NCBI GenBank assembly: GCA_032622095.1
Contig: CP136064.1
Coordinates: 133,865,129-133,929,128, forward strand
Length of the DNA stretch: 64,000 nucleotides
Direction: 5' to 3'
Source: Siphonodentalium dalli
Lineage: Eukaryota; Mollusca; Scaphopoda; Gadilida; Siphonodentaliidae
This document shows positions 37,981 through 49,589 of the stretch, one piece after another. The position numbers and the translations under genes are program-made. Position 1 is the stretch's first letter. Each line of letters starts with the position of its first letter. Below the pieces are notes generated by a model. It was not told the DNA's origin. It searched no databases and worked only from the letters and a program-made list of their open reading frames with translations.

Positions 37981-39840
37981 GGCGTTATTTCGCTAAAATC
38001 CGATTTGGATTCTGGATTCAGATTACAGATTTGTCCCCGTACGACTTGGTTCGGCAAAAGAACAGACCACAAATTTCCAGAATCAGTAAACGAACAGACC
38101 GTAATCCTAATTTCGTGGGAATCCGATAGGGATTCGGATTCCGATTACGGACTCAAATGTTCGTAATGTAAACAAACCGAGATTTCGCCACCTCAGAGTT
38201 TAAAAACACAATAAAACATAAGAATCCGTCTCTTGTGTACAAATTATTGCAGAATATAAACGATCTATATCAAAGAATTTTAAATGCGGAGACAAATTTG
38301 TTTTATTGAATGTAAACTGGGAGAATATTACTGAAATTAGCCAAATAATAACGCTATTGATAGTAACGCTGGGGGAGCACTTCGGTTGATGGCGAAGAAA
38401 TTGCAATTCATTGTTGATTGTCACTTTCATATGTCCATTTCATAATTCCATCCTTAAAATACCGCCCGAACGCATGTCGATTTCGAATTCGGCGGATACG
38501 TCACCATTGACCGAGTTCATATGCACCTGCATGGATATGTCTTCTGCTGTGTTCGTTATTATAATGTTTCTTCTTATTCAAGAAATAGTAGGATTATATG
38601 GTATCGATGGATTATCAGATACACGTATGTACTATCATCTAGTCTTAATGTTATAGCAATTTCATGTTTAACATGTTTTGTTTCGTTAAATGCAGTCGTT
38701 AATGCAAAATTTTGCACAATAGTCTCTGTATAGACAACAGACACATGTTCTAGGGACGTGGCTAGAAGTTTCCTCAAATTTACGGTCAACTGCACCCCCC
38801 CCCCCCCCCTTGAACCAAACATCAATCTCACAGGTTCGCAGAATTCAATTTGCTCCCCTTGGAAATATCCAATCTGACAAACACTAAGATTGGAAAATTA
38901 CCAACTTTTACTGGTTGAAAAAAATCAAACAATGAGAACAATGCCAACCTATATATGGTGTCAAATTAATGTCCAACTAATGTTGTGTCATGCATGAAAT
39001 TTCCGACTGCTGGAATGTACCAAAGTTTAGTTTAGATATATTTATTTCAAATATATGTCAAATTTAGATAACACATTATATATAACACATACAAAGGAAT
39101 TGGGGGACAAGTACTGACTCACTTAAGGGTACCCCCTCTCCCAAATGTTATTACACTGAAAAAAAAAAAAATTAGTAATGGCAAAGCAACGTACATGACT
39201 ACCAAAACAAGTTGAACATATATACAGATCACTGGACACCCCCTCTCCCGAGTTAGTCATAAGTTTGTATATGTATTTATTTAAAATCGGGTTTGTTTGT
39301 TTGTTGCGTTTGTTGGCTTGTACGTATCATTATTTGAAACAGTTAGTCAAAATAATCCTGATTTTCCTCACGTATGAATGACTGCACAGCTTAGCAAATT
39401 GTACCAAAAATCGGGGTGGGGGTCGAGACACACAAGCAACCCCTGTCGTCACGTCCCTGTTCAACTGACAAGTTTCGTGTGTTCTTCACAACATCTTTGG
39501 AATTTGATTCAGGAGGCCTAGAGCTGTCATGTTTAGATATGCTTGCCAACATCAATAAACACACTTTAACTTGAAAAAAAAGATGCGATTAAGTCGGATT
39601 GGCAGCAAATTATGTGCCGTGTATATACACATAGACGAAAAGCATGATTTCACAACAAACATGCACTTTATAAATATAAGATACAAATGATACTTTTGTC
39701 AAATACATGAGCCATGTTTGACGCTGGGAGAGATTTTCGGAGACCACGTGGATTTCAAAATCTGACCTAGAATCCGAAATTAGCTCCGCCCCCCGTAATC
39801 GGCTTTGGATTCTCAATCCGGATTTTAGCGAAATTACGGC
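37981..39840. mobile_element. Possible nested TIR element
   Basis: GGCGTTATTTCGCTAAAATC at 37,981 is mirrored at 39,819-39,840 (read inward GCCGTAATTTCGCTAAAATC), a shared core of 16 perfect bases, with further GATTC/GATTACGG-rich subterminal sequence. I see no target duplication, so an old inversion is also possible. A run of 15 C sits at 38,795-38,809. No credible gene inside. Confidence 0.4.
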
Positions 39841-40221
39841 TCTGGTTGATAATTATTCAGTCTGGTTAAGAAAACAAACAAATCTTCAAATGAGCTTCAA
39901 AGGAGAAACTCCCAGAAAGTTCGTTTGTCCTACAAAAACAAACACATGTTCAGTGATTTACGCAGTGAAAACAGGAATATTAAAAAAAATATATAAATCA
40001 TATTAATTAAATTATATTAAATAGTAAGTAGAATAAAAGAAATAGCAACTTAATAAAACTTAGAAAAACTATTTTATTTTATATATAAAAATCTACAAAT
40101 ACACATCTTAAATAATTATAAAGGGATAAAGATTTCCAATCAATTCTAATCAACTGCCACAGATCATAAATCAAATGGATAATAAAACACTGATTAAACT
40201 CATCAACAACTCCACTAATCC

Positions 40222-40319
40222 ACCCTAGGTGTGAGGGACTTGCTGCATTTACCAGGGACTTGCTGCGTTTACCAGGGACTTGCTGCATATCCAGGGACTT
40301 GCTGCGTATAGTAGGACCC
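40222..40319 (-). repeat. Right terminal inverted repeat of the Mutator-like element
   Basis: Reverse complement of the left end but with a fourth GGGACTTGCTGC subrepeat, so the two ends differ in subrepeat number. Confidence 0.85.
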
Positions 40320-40330
40320 GTTGTTCTGCG
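40320..40330. other. Target site duplication, right (GTTGTTCTGCG)
   Basis: Matches 36,670-36,680; followed by CTTTAATACCGTTCCGTCCC of the interrupted satellite unit. Confidence 0.82.
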
Positions 40331-40434
40331 CTTTAATACCGTTCCGTCCCATCAGCGAATAAAAACATGTTTTAATCTTGATTATGGTCATTAAAATGCT
40401 ACAATGATGTCGAGAAGATGTTAATCTAATTTTG
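40331..40434 (-). repeat. Remainder of interrupted satellite unit; right end of the repeat block
   Basis: Continues the unit broken at 36,680 (CTTTAATACCGTTCCGTCCC, CTTGATTATGGTCATTAAAA) and ends at about 40,434, where unrelated sequence starts. Confidence 0.85.
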
Positions 40435-40647
40435 CGAAATATTCAACTCCGAAGGTGTATTTAACAAGAGTTCCTCCATTGTAAATGGCACATACATGCG
40501 GCAACGCCAACGTGACGTACATAACATAATCAATATGTAAAGCGGTGGTGGCATTAACACCTGTAAAACAAAGTAAGCACCAAGAACAATATATGTGCAT
40601 TGATTACCCTATGACTGTTACATTCCGATCATTGCGACACAGAAGAT

Positions 40648-40800
40648 GTTACTTTCGATTTGCTAGTTAATACATATTCCGGCACAATTATCGCGTGTTT
40701 TCTGGTTTCCGCTTTCGAGAAATCGGCGAGGTTTGCCGAACAATGACGAGGGAATACGAATATACTACAACAACAATGGCGGCACTTCCGTTTTTCGTGA
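40648..40800 (+). repeat. 153-bp direct repeat, copy 1
   Basis: GTTACTTTCGATTTGCTAGT through CCGTTTTTCGTGA; essentially identical to 41,600-41,752 (offset 952). The surrounding 40,435-41,851 has no gene I can support. Confidence 0.9.
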
Positions 40801-41599
40801 ATTGACGATATTTGCAAGGAAATGGTTTACTTGTTTAAGCTAATTCCGTAGTCGCGAATTCCTAATTACAAAAAAATAAAATGAAGTCGGAGGAAATTTT
40901 TGAAAAACGATAAAATGGAATTTGGCGGCAGGTTTTGAGTAGGGGCGGGCGAAAGTCTAATTTGTTGGACTACCATTGCTTGTGCTTCATTTTTTTGTCC
41001 TGTCATTTACATATTATGTTATAAACGTTTTGTTGCATGTTTTGATATTCAATAAACTATGAAAATTATCAAATTCTCCTAGCTAACGCATCCATGCCCA
41101 CTCACCTATAGTGATGAATCGAGAAATCTGATAATCCTCTTATTTTCATCGGGTCCGGATTTCTGTAGAACTAATGAATATTTAATGAGAAATTGTTCTA
41201 CTAGGAAAAAATTAAGTTCTACCAGGCACATACCACTCCTACTGCATGGGTACATACAGACTCATGTTATGTCAGGCTTATAATTTTCAGTGTGGATGCG
41301 GTGAGAGGTGGATAAACTATAATAATGGAATTTTGAGCTTTGGGTCGATTTCAAAAGTGTCAGAATTATTTTTAATCCGACATTTTATTACTATGTCCTT
41401 TTCTGTCAGTTCAGAATATGTGTGGTACCGGTTCACGCACGACAACATGTCTGTGCTATAGTTGACAGGCGCCATGATGTTTCTATTCTGATTCATATGA
41501 ACGCATTTGTGAAGTTTAATAGCTAAAACTCAGGATCTATCCGCACACGGAAGTGTTTCCGCCATATTCAATTGCCATGCGCAATCGGCAAAATTTCCG

Positions 41600-41752
41600 G
41601 TTACTTTCGATTTGCTAGTTAATACATATTCCGGCACAATTATCGCGTGTTTTCTGGTTTCCGCTTTCGAGAAATCGGCGAGGTTTGCCGAACAATGACG
41701 AGGGAATACGAATATACTACAACAACAATGGCGGCACTTCCGTTTTTCGTGA
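41600..41752 (+). repeat. 153-bp direct repeat, copy 2
   Basis: Near-identical to 40,648-40,800. Flanks differ immediately outside, so it is either a local duplication or two ends of a lost element. Confidence 0.9.
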
Positions 41753-41851
41753 CATTATCATGGTTCAAACACGACCGAACTCTGAAAGTATAGTCTTCAG
41801 GAACGGAAAATTACACCAAATTGACAAAGTCATTTTCACAAAAGTTATGAC

Positions 41852-41859
41852 ATCAAAAT
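41852..41859. other. hAT target site duplication, left (ATCAAAAT)
   Basis: Perfect match to 42,755-42,762. Confidence 0.88.
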
Positions 41860-42754
41860 TAGGCTTGCCACGATTATTCGATTAATCGACTAACCTTCGG
41901 CAGGTGTGGTTGTCGAGGGTATTTACTTTCGTCGACTAATCGCCCGAGGGTGGGGTGGTATGGTTGTGTAACTTGTGTATTAAAGCAGTACTGATTTATG
42001 TCATGCCTGGAAGTAACTGTTAACTGCGTATGCAGCACAATTCCGTTGCGGCGTCCTCTGCTACTGTGCTAGATACATTTCCGAAACGGTTGGCGGTTAC
42101 GTATATAATATAAACTATTAATTTGTTTCATTATTTCTACAATTCTTTATTGAAAATGTCCAGGTTATACACGGCAGTAATTGTGACTGCATCCCCGTCC
42201 CCACAGGGTCCCCCACAAAAGCTCAAATATATCCCACTGTCTACCTACCGGTATGTCCTCGTTAACTTCATTGTAACTTTGTAAGTGCACACCTTTCGCC
42301 ACAATTTTACCGATTAATGTGATGCACGTGACCTGCCGAAATACGTAGTGGCGGCTTGGGAGTCGCGATCGAGATTAGCTTTACTTCATGCAATTTTGCA
42401 CAGTTACTGTCACGTCGTGTATGCAGTTTGCTCTAACTTTGCCAGAAACATCGGCAATATGGGCACTTGGCAGTATTTAATAATAAGGGCCTGTTAACAA
42501 CTACATCGGGACGAATGAGACTATAAGGGCATGAGTATTCCTTGTTCTATACGAAATAAAACAGTGTAAAACACGGAGCATCGACAGTTTATAACTGTCT
42601 TCAAAATGGATGTAAAGAAGTCATCTTAATTTCGCATTTATCAATTGTTTACCTGGATGTAATACAGGGCGCATATATTACCGATTAATCGACTAACCGT
42701 CGATTATAGCTGCCGATTAGTCGATTATGAAAACTCATAGTCGTAGCAACCCTA
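41860..42754. mobile_element. Non-autonomous hAT-type element (895 bp)
   Basis: Starts TAGGCTTGCCACGATTA and ends, read inward on the other strand, TAGGGTTGCTACGACTA. Both ends are followed by TCGATTAATCGACTAA-like sequence. The element is flanked by perfect 8-bp duplications ATCAAAAT at 41,852-41,859 and 42,755-42,762. An 8-bp duplication with TAG-start TIRs of this kind is the hAT signature. No transposase frame is present, so it would need a partner in trans. Confidence 0.88.
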
Positions 42755-42762
42755 ATCAAAAT
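42755..42762. other. hAT target site duplication, right (ATCAAAAT)
   Basis: Perfect match to 41,852-41,859. Confidence 0.88.
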
Positions 42763-43712
42763 ACACATTTTCGTCTCCCCGCGTGGTTCGACACTACAAC
42801 GTCGTCATTATAGTGAAAACGAAGGACTATTCACTATGGTTACACATCTTTATATGGTCCAACATGGTCACAATAGATATACAATAGACAGTAAGTCAAC
42901 ATGGCTGCTGGTTTGCTAGGATTCCGTTCTTGGTCTGAAGAGAGAGCCTTCTTCATCCGGGTAATCGAGAACATGACGTCACGATCGGTGCTCCGATTCA
43001 TACTTCGGCAATGTCCGGATATCGGCGATCACTACAATATTTAGCATATATGTACAACCCAACTAATAGAGCTATAAATATGACTTGTACGTTAAATACC
43101 GTAACGAATCAACACAGATATATATCTATTGGCCTATCATATATGTAAAGATAAGTTTATTGACAATCAAGTCGCCTTCACAGGTAGAGTAATAAAACAG
43201 ACAAACAATTAGTAAACAAATAGATGGACAGGACATATGAGAAAGTATTGATTGAAAGTTGATTGGTGAAATAAAGTGATAAAAACTTGCCTAATCTTCA
43301 TGTCCAACAGTCATCAGATATAGAATATGGCATTAATGGCCCTACAATAACAAATAGATTTTGTGATCCGTTAGTTAGTGAATTCAGTAACTCAGTTTAT
43401 AATTTATTGCGCAATAATATCATTATAATTCAATATGATGAATATCGTGCATCCAATGCCATCCATCAATTCGATCGATTTATCTCGATATGCGGAGCGC
43501 GCACTCTCTTTTCTTGTGCTTTTACTCAATGATGTTAAATTTTATGATTTAGTCTTGTGTCATTTCAAGTAGATTTAATCTTGATTTTTAATTTAGATCC
43601 ATTGTTTTCGAAAAACGTGTTATCAACCCGGAAGTCAGTGTTCGTGTTAGTTAATGTCATCCCAACAAAGCGCCGGTAGATGTCGAGGGGCGGAGCTTAA
43701 TCTTAAATTAAG
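42763..43712. other. No gene seen
   Basis: Unique AT-rich sequence without repeats or convincing coding potential. The last ~150 bases before 43,713 are less AT-rich and could be a 5' leader of the following frame. Confidence 0.5.
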
Positions 43713-44120
43713 ATGGCCGCAGCTGTTATCAGACGTCTATTGGAACAAGACGGCTGTCAATCAAGACTATCGCTGCTGCTGCTGCTGTTGTTGTCTGTCT
43801 GCACTGTGCCGGTCTCTTCTTCGTTCCGTAGACGTTTGATCACTTCTTCAGAAAGCTGGCTGTTGTTAACCTGGGTGGACATATATGTAATTTGCCTCAT
43901 ATACCACAAAGGAGCACGGCGGGTTAGTGTGATTGACAGCTCAAAAGAGCATTGCGCAAATGCCCTAAGGAAAAACACAAAGGCGCATGGGCGTGGTTTA
44001 CTCCTTTCACGCACCGAAGTCGTGCGGAAATGGATTACATGTTGTCACAAACAGGCATGGGCGTGGTCTTCTAAGACGCGTGTTGGTAATTATGATCACA
44101 TCGTGCGTGAATCGGATTAA
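43713..44120 (+). CDS. Possible first exon with signal-like leader (hypothetical)
   Basis: ATG in a good animal context (AAG before, GCC after) opens 135 residues. The beginning, MAAAVIRRLLEQDGCQSRL, is followed by a run of seven leucines and SVCTVPVSSS, which resembles a signal peptide or signal anchor with cleavage near residue 35. The leucine run is encoded by a CTG repeat and could be low-complexity chance. After about residue 45 the composition looks random; a possible splice donor (GG|GTTAGT near 43,922) would end an exon within the frame. No family is recognised and no second exon is visible. A minus-strand frame over the same bases is weaker. Confidence 0.2.
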   Translation: MAAAVIRRLLEQDGCQSRLSLLLLLLLSVCTVPVSSSFRRRLITSSESWLLLTWVDIYVICLIYHKGARRVSVIDSSKEHCANALRKNTKAHGRGLLLSRTEVVRKWITCCHKQAWAWSSKTRVGNYDHIVRESD

Positions 44121-45039
44121 GACCAGACAAATGGGCAGTGCCTAACTAAACATTTGCGCATGTGCCTAATAACACATTAACGCATGCCATAAAAACATTA
44201 TTCAATGCGCAAATGTCGGTGCTGTAATAAGATTATGCTACATTCGCGCATGCCATATATATTCATATATTGAGTAATAATTAACGAACTGCAACATTTT
44301 TGTCCCATCACCATTTATTCGGGCTTTGGCTTTGGACCGACAAGTTAAACTTGGCTGGGTTAGACATATGTTTGTCATTAATTAGTTTTTTTTTTTAAAC
44401 TTGATACTATTTTTTTTCAAGTTGTCATCATATTTTTTTTTTTTTTTTTTTTTAGTATATACGAACATCAATGAAAACAATTACATACATCAAATGCACA
44501 ATCTTATTATAATAGCGCCGACAATTCACTTTTATACAAAGTATTATCAAAGAAAATGATTTCTGTATTTAATTTAATTGTTCTAGGTTTACGTATATGT
44601 ATGACTAAATGATATCACATTGAAACATTATTCAATGCGCAAATGTCGGTGCTATATAATAAGATTGTTATACGAGAACAAAACATGTAGAATATATTAT
44701 CATAATCTGTTCAGTTATTTTGTTGAAGTCTCTGCTTTGCCGCGATTTCTAATAGCCAGAAAAACCGAAGCATGAATGATCAAATTGTCTGGCGCCATGT
44801 ATGTTAACTGGGTCTGTATATGGGGCCATTCTCAGGTAACCGGGACCAAAGCAACAACAAAAAATCGAAAAATTAATTTTCGTAAACAGTTGTCAACATT
44901 ATTTATTTGTGAAGTTGGGTATCCATTGTACATTTAACAGAAGTGGTTAACATATGGATGATATATTCCTATAAAATATGACTCCATGAAGATGGTACCC
45001 GCATTTTCAGTGTATATATATTTGCCACATTTATGGCCA
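44121..45039. other. No gene; short direct repeats and poly-T
   Basis: A 31-bp direct repeat (AAACATTATTCAATGCGCAA and following bases) sits at 44,193-44,223 and 44,623-44,653. A run of 21 T lies at 44,433-44,453. Confidence 0.7.
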
Positions 45040-46170
45040 TATATCCACTCAAGATATACATATACACTGCAACCATAACCATAGAGTAACTCCCGGTATG
45101 CATATACACATCGCCAATGGTCATACAGCCCTTGTATATATACAAATGTCCCGCACACATGGCCATTCACACACTCCAGGCTTGAATATACTCCCCACTC
45201 AAGACAATTCAGCACTCGTAGCATACCCATACACAACATTTGTGGTCATACAATCACTCCTTGTTTACCAACTTCACCTCACCATTGGCCATACGATCAC
45301 TCCCTTTGTACATATTGACCACACCCATATATCCAATAAATATATACAATGTACACATACACACCCCACCAATGCCTATCATAGAATCACTCCAGGTATA
45401 CATCGACACCTCACCATTGACCCTACATACCTTCTAGATATAGCAATACCGCGCATAGTACCTCACCATTGGCCATACAGTCACTCGTGTATACATTTTC
45501 TTCGCACCCATGACCATATACCCACTCAAGATATACATATATACACCCCACTCATGACCATAAGGTCAATCCATGTATACATATACACCTCACCAATGAA
45601 TATACCAATATCACGCACGACCATTCGTACACTCCAGATTTACATATATACATCGCCCATGACAATTCAGCCACTCGATGTATACTCAATCACCCCATTC
45701 ATGATCATACAGCTATTCTCTGTATACATATACATCCACCAATGATAATACAGCCACGGCAGAGATGATTATACATCACATATACAACCATGACCACAAG
45801 GACACTCCATGTATACTCCAGGTATGCATATATACTTCAACAATCATTACCGTACTGTCATGCCATGTACACCTATACACATTGCACATAAGCATATATA
45901 AAATCACTGCCTATTTATTCATACACCTACAGTCCCACACGTGATCATACAGCCATCATATGTATAAATATACACCTTTCCTTGACAATAGTCACTCATG
46001 TATATCCCATGTATATCCCACACATGACCATACAGTCACTCTATATATACATAAACAACACACAGATGAACATACTGCTATTATCAGTATACACATAAAC
46101 CACTTCAATAACCATACAAATAATCCTTGTATAGCTATTCACCTCACACATGACCATACAGTCACCCCTT
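45040..46170 (+). repeat. Degenerate ~42-bp minisatellite
   Basis: Recurring theme CCATGTATACATATACACCT, then CACCCATGACCATACAGTCA. Spacing between successive CATGACCATACAG-like landmarks is about 41-45 bp, with many indels; roughly 27 copies. It keeps a long open frame on the plus strand (45,098-45,745) rich in His, Ile, Thr and Tyr that simply translates the repeat. Confidence 0.85.
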
Positions 46171-47481
46171 GTATACCTATATAGTAGCAAAATTCCATAT
46201 TACAGTGCATCATTTAAAATGAATTTGTCATGCCCAGAAGGTACAGGGACAACGAGAATGAAACATGTAGTAGTCAGTAGATTAAGAAACATGGTTAATC
46301 ACTAAGTGTTACAATTTTTTTGCTAACTCTTTGGAACAGAGAATACTGCTCTGGATATATGTAAAAAATACTTTTTTTTATCAAATGTGGTTGCCATTTT
46401 GGAAGCCATCTTGAGTAATTTTGTATAAAAATACATTAGTGTGACGCATTTATTAAGACATATCAAGAACAATAAACATCTTTTATACCAAAGATAGTTC
46501 CATTTACTTGAATAAATGTCCAAACCAGAATAGTAATTTTTTGCCGATATTGATTTGTGTCAAACTTGTGATAAAAAATCCAATAATTCTCGTAATGTCA
46601 GTGGTTACATTAGTAGCACTTAACCAATGTGCATCAGAAATGTTAACATAAGACAGCATAGCCAATTGTATTCGCCAATCACAACTTGTAAGCGATTACA
46701 TGGCATGATGGGGAAATATTTACCATTTTCCAGGTTTTGGCTGCCATTTTCAGACAAAGTGACAATTTTTGTTCCATTGAGTTCAAATATTCATAAGTAA
46801 TTGTATGCCTCGCTTAGTTCGCACAGTTCTGTCAATTTCTTGTTAAAATATGACTAGAATCCTAACGGTAATTTTTCGTGAAATTTCATACCGAGTTCTC
46901 TATAATCGAATTATTGGGGGATTGGAAGGGACTAGGATCACACGAATGGTATATTTCATTGCTCTAATGATAACTTAACACACACAATACCAAATAAAGT
47001 CACATTTCCGAACCAGTTCCATAAAGCAAAACCTGATCTAGAAGATATTTAGTGAAAAAACGTCAAATTTACTCTTTCAGCTGCCATTTTGATGGCCATC
47101 TTGGACGGGGAGTTCCAATTTTACCCTAAAAATGTGGCATTATATCTGTCAGAGTCATACTTACTGAATATGCCTAATTTTAAATCGCATATTTCATGGT
47201 AAGATTAATTGCGACATTTAATAAATTATATAATCACGAAACGCTCTTTAAATAAGGAAAACCCATTAAAAGGGGGGTTAAAGTGATATTTCAGCGTGGC
47301 CCCATATCTCATTTAAATTTTAGTATTTACAGTATACTATGCCCAAATATTTATAATCTGTTGAGTGACCCCACAGTCGTTTACTTTGTTAGTAATAATT
47401 TGAAGGATTACTTGTTTAAACGCAATTGTTATCAAAATATTTTATGTATTTTTTATAATTTCTATTTATATGTAATACCAT
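46171..47481. other. No gene seen
   Basis: Unique AT-rich DNA. The segment just upstream of 47,482 resembles the region preceding the 3' ends of the Helentron-like elements (TTAGTAATAATTTGAAGGAT), so part of it may be the body of a truncated element. Confidence 0.5.
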
Positions 47482-47521
47482 AATCTTGGTGGCGTTACCA
47501 TTTCTGACTATGGTTTTCTTG
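47482..47521 (+). mobile_element. 3' end of a Helentron-like element (5' end not found)
   Basis: Carries ATCTTGGTGGCGTTACC and ends CTATGGTTTTCTTG followed by T, the same 3' end as at 50,340, 56,997, 57,256 (reverse) and 62,860. No matching ATTACGCCACC start lies upstream in the window. Confidence 0.7.
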
Positions 47522-47937
47522 TGAGGCATGCGGGTGTGTGGATATCCGCAGCATCAATAGAACTGTCAGCGCCTGCGGGTTTGCCAATACAGGGATCACG
47601 TTACCGCAGAGTCACACAATGCTCCTTTGTCGGCTTAACTACGGCAAACCCGCCTTTGTGTTAATCCCGCTAAATTACATACCTCGGGTGGATCGGACAT
47701 GTGTTGTGATAACACACTGTGATAATGAACCATTTGCATCAAACGTTTGTTTTGAAAGCACCCCTTTTAATTAGTCTTCACTTACTTTAAGTGCCGTTCA
47801 GTTGTCAAAACATCGTGTCATTCTTTATCTCAGTCCACGCATTGACATAATTAATGAATAAACACATGTTTTGTTGATCAAAATCGTTAATAATATATCA
47901 TCAAAGAACATAAAAGAACATAATCACTATTAACAAT

Positions 47938-48025
47938 TTCGGGACAACCCGCCTTCATTTATCGGGACAACCCGCCCCCAAAATAGCATATAGGGGCGGG
48001 TTGTCTCGGGGGCGGGTAGTCCCGT
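47938..48025. repeat. GC-rich inverted repeat (GGGACAACCCGCC motif)
   Basis: CGGGACAACCCGCC occurs twice at 47,940-47,980, and its complement GGGCGGGTTGTC, then GGGCGGGTAGTCCCG, follows at 47,995-48,023. The segment can fold into a strong stem in otherwise AT-rich DNA. Confidence 0.75.
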
Positions 48026-48361
48026 TCCCATAAAGGATGAATCATGTACCTTTATCCAGATTAACTGGATTAACGTACTTGGATGAATATAGAATGCTAC
48101 CATATGGCTTCTAGAAATTGTGTTTATATTGTATATTATATATCGAATAAATTATACTATATTACGCCACCGTAGTGTGGTGTTTCTAGCTTTTGGTTTT
48201 TTGATATCGCATGGTCGATCGATAATTCACTGGGTGATTGTACATTCGGCAAACCTCGTCAGATTCCGTCACCGTTTCATCGTACCGATAATTACGAGAG
48301 TACAACTAAGATTGGCACATGTGTTTACGTCACCGGTGTAATTGTGGGGACATGCTTCTAT

Positions 48362-48425
48362 TATGAAGGTTTGCTATCCCGAAGGTCCGCTATTCCGAAG
48401 GTTCTCTATTCCGAAGGTTTTTGTT
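48362..48425 (+). repeat. TTCCGAAGG short tandem repeat, cluster 1
   Basis: Three to four copies of (T/C)CCGAAGGT plus about 8 bp, inside H1. Confidence 0.8.
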
Positions 48426-48849
48426 ATTTTTAGGTTAATTCTATATTTTAAAGTATTGAGACTAATTTGAGAGGGTTCATTTTCACAAAGATTCTGTATA
48501 TGGAGTGTGCGCTCACATCCGAACTGATCATGCGCGCACACCGATACAGATACAGGAGGAAATAACTTAACTTATAACATTAAATGTGATTTTGTTTTGT
48601 TTTCGCTGGTTTTCTTGAGATTTTATGTCATTACGTGGGCCCATACCTTTGAATTCTTGGCATATACTATGAATGTTGTGGTATATATGGACCCTCCCGC
48701 ATTGGGACATGACATAGGTTCAGTTGACTTAAGTGGTGTTCTGTGTGTGCTCCAATTTGGAGTTCAATATTTTAAGGGCCAAGTTTAGAATTTTATGGGT
48801 CCATACCTTTGAACTCTGGGCATATAATATGAATATTGGGGGGCATGTC

Positions 48850-48966
48850 TCTATTCCGAAGGTTCACTATCCCGAAGGTCCACTATTCCGAAATTTCTCT
48901 GAATGTTCGCTATTCCGAAGGTTCACCAATCCGAAGGTTCGTTATTCCGAAGGTTCTGTGTTCCAA
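48850..48966 (+). repeat. TTCCGAAGG short tandem repeat, cluster 2
   Basis: About seven ~17-bp units of ATTCCGAAGGTTC(A/G)CT type; the inverted counterpart lies at 63,785-63,905. Confidence 0.85.
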
Positions 48967-49589
48967 AGATTTTTTTTATTTTAAGGTTAATTCTATATTC
49001 TAAAGTAACGAGAGGGTTCATTATCACGAAGATTCTTTTTATGAAGGAAATAACGTAAAACATTAAATGTGATTTTGTTTTGTTTTCGAGGGTTTTCTTG
49101 AGTTTAATGTCATTACGTATGACCTTATTTCTCATTACATATTCACGCCAAGGAGCCCACACAATTGCTATGTTACGATGCGATTTAATGTGATTATGTG
49201 TGACCTAATATCTCAATAATCTGAGGCAAGAGTACGCCTGCTAAAGGCGAATTATAACAGTTGGGGGTATAACGCTCAATAAATACTGGAGGCTATAACA
49301 AACTGCGCAGTATAATATCGCTGAATGGACGAGTATGAGATGAGCCTAAATGCAATTGTGACTTTGTTTAAAGGCCCACTTAATTTTGGAGTCATTAATT
49401 TTTTATAGTATATACGGTTTTAATAACAATTTATGCCATAAAATTTGAATAAACTACTATAATTCATCACCATTTGAAAGGCAGAATACTTCTATCTCCT
49501 AGTTTGAAACACCTTCAAAATACCGCGTCGTATATCTAGCAATTAGCAACCAACATGTCCTCCTCGGCTTTCCATAGAATTGAACGTAA

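Larger units (their letters stand above)
36681..40319 (-). mobile_element. Mutator-like TIR element, 3.6 kb, decayed
   Basis: Inserted in the reverse-orientation satellite. The ends are inverted repeats beginning (G)GTTCTACTATACGCAGC on the left and, read inward, GGGTCCTACTATACGCAGC on the right. Both contain tandem GCAGCAAGTCCCTGG-type subrepeats (three left, four right) and close with CACACCTAGGGT. The flanking GTTGTTCTGCG at 36,670-36,680 and 40,320-40,330 is a 10- to 11-bp target duplication; satellite resumes correctly on both sides. Duplications of 9-11 bp with long TIRs point to Mutator-like elements. Internal coding relics lie on the minus strand. Confidence 0.8.

Noticed and set aside
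45098-45745. 215-residue His/Ile/Thr/Tyr-rich protein
   Set aside because: Direct translation of the ~42-bp minisatellite; no domain, and another frame over the same repeats is also open.
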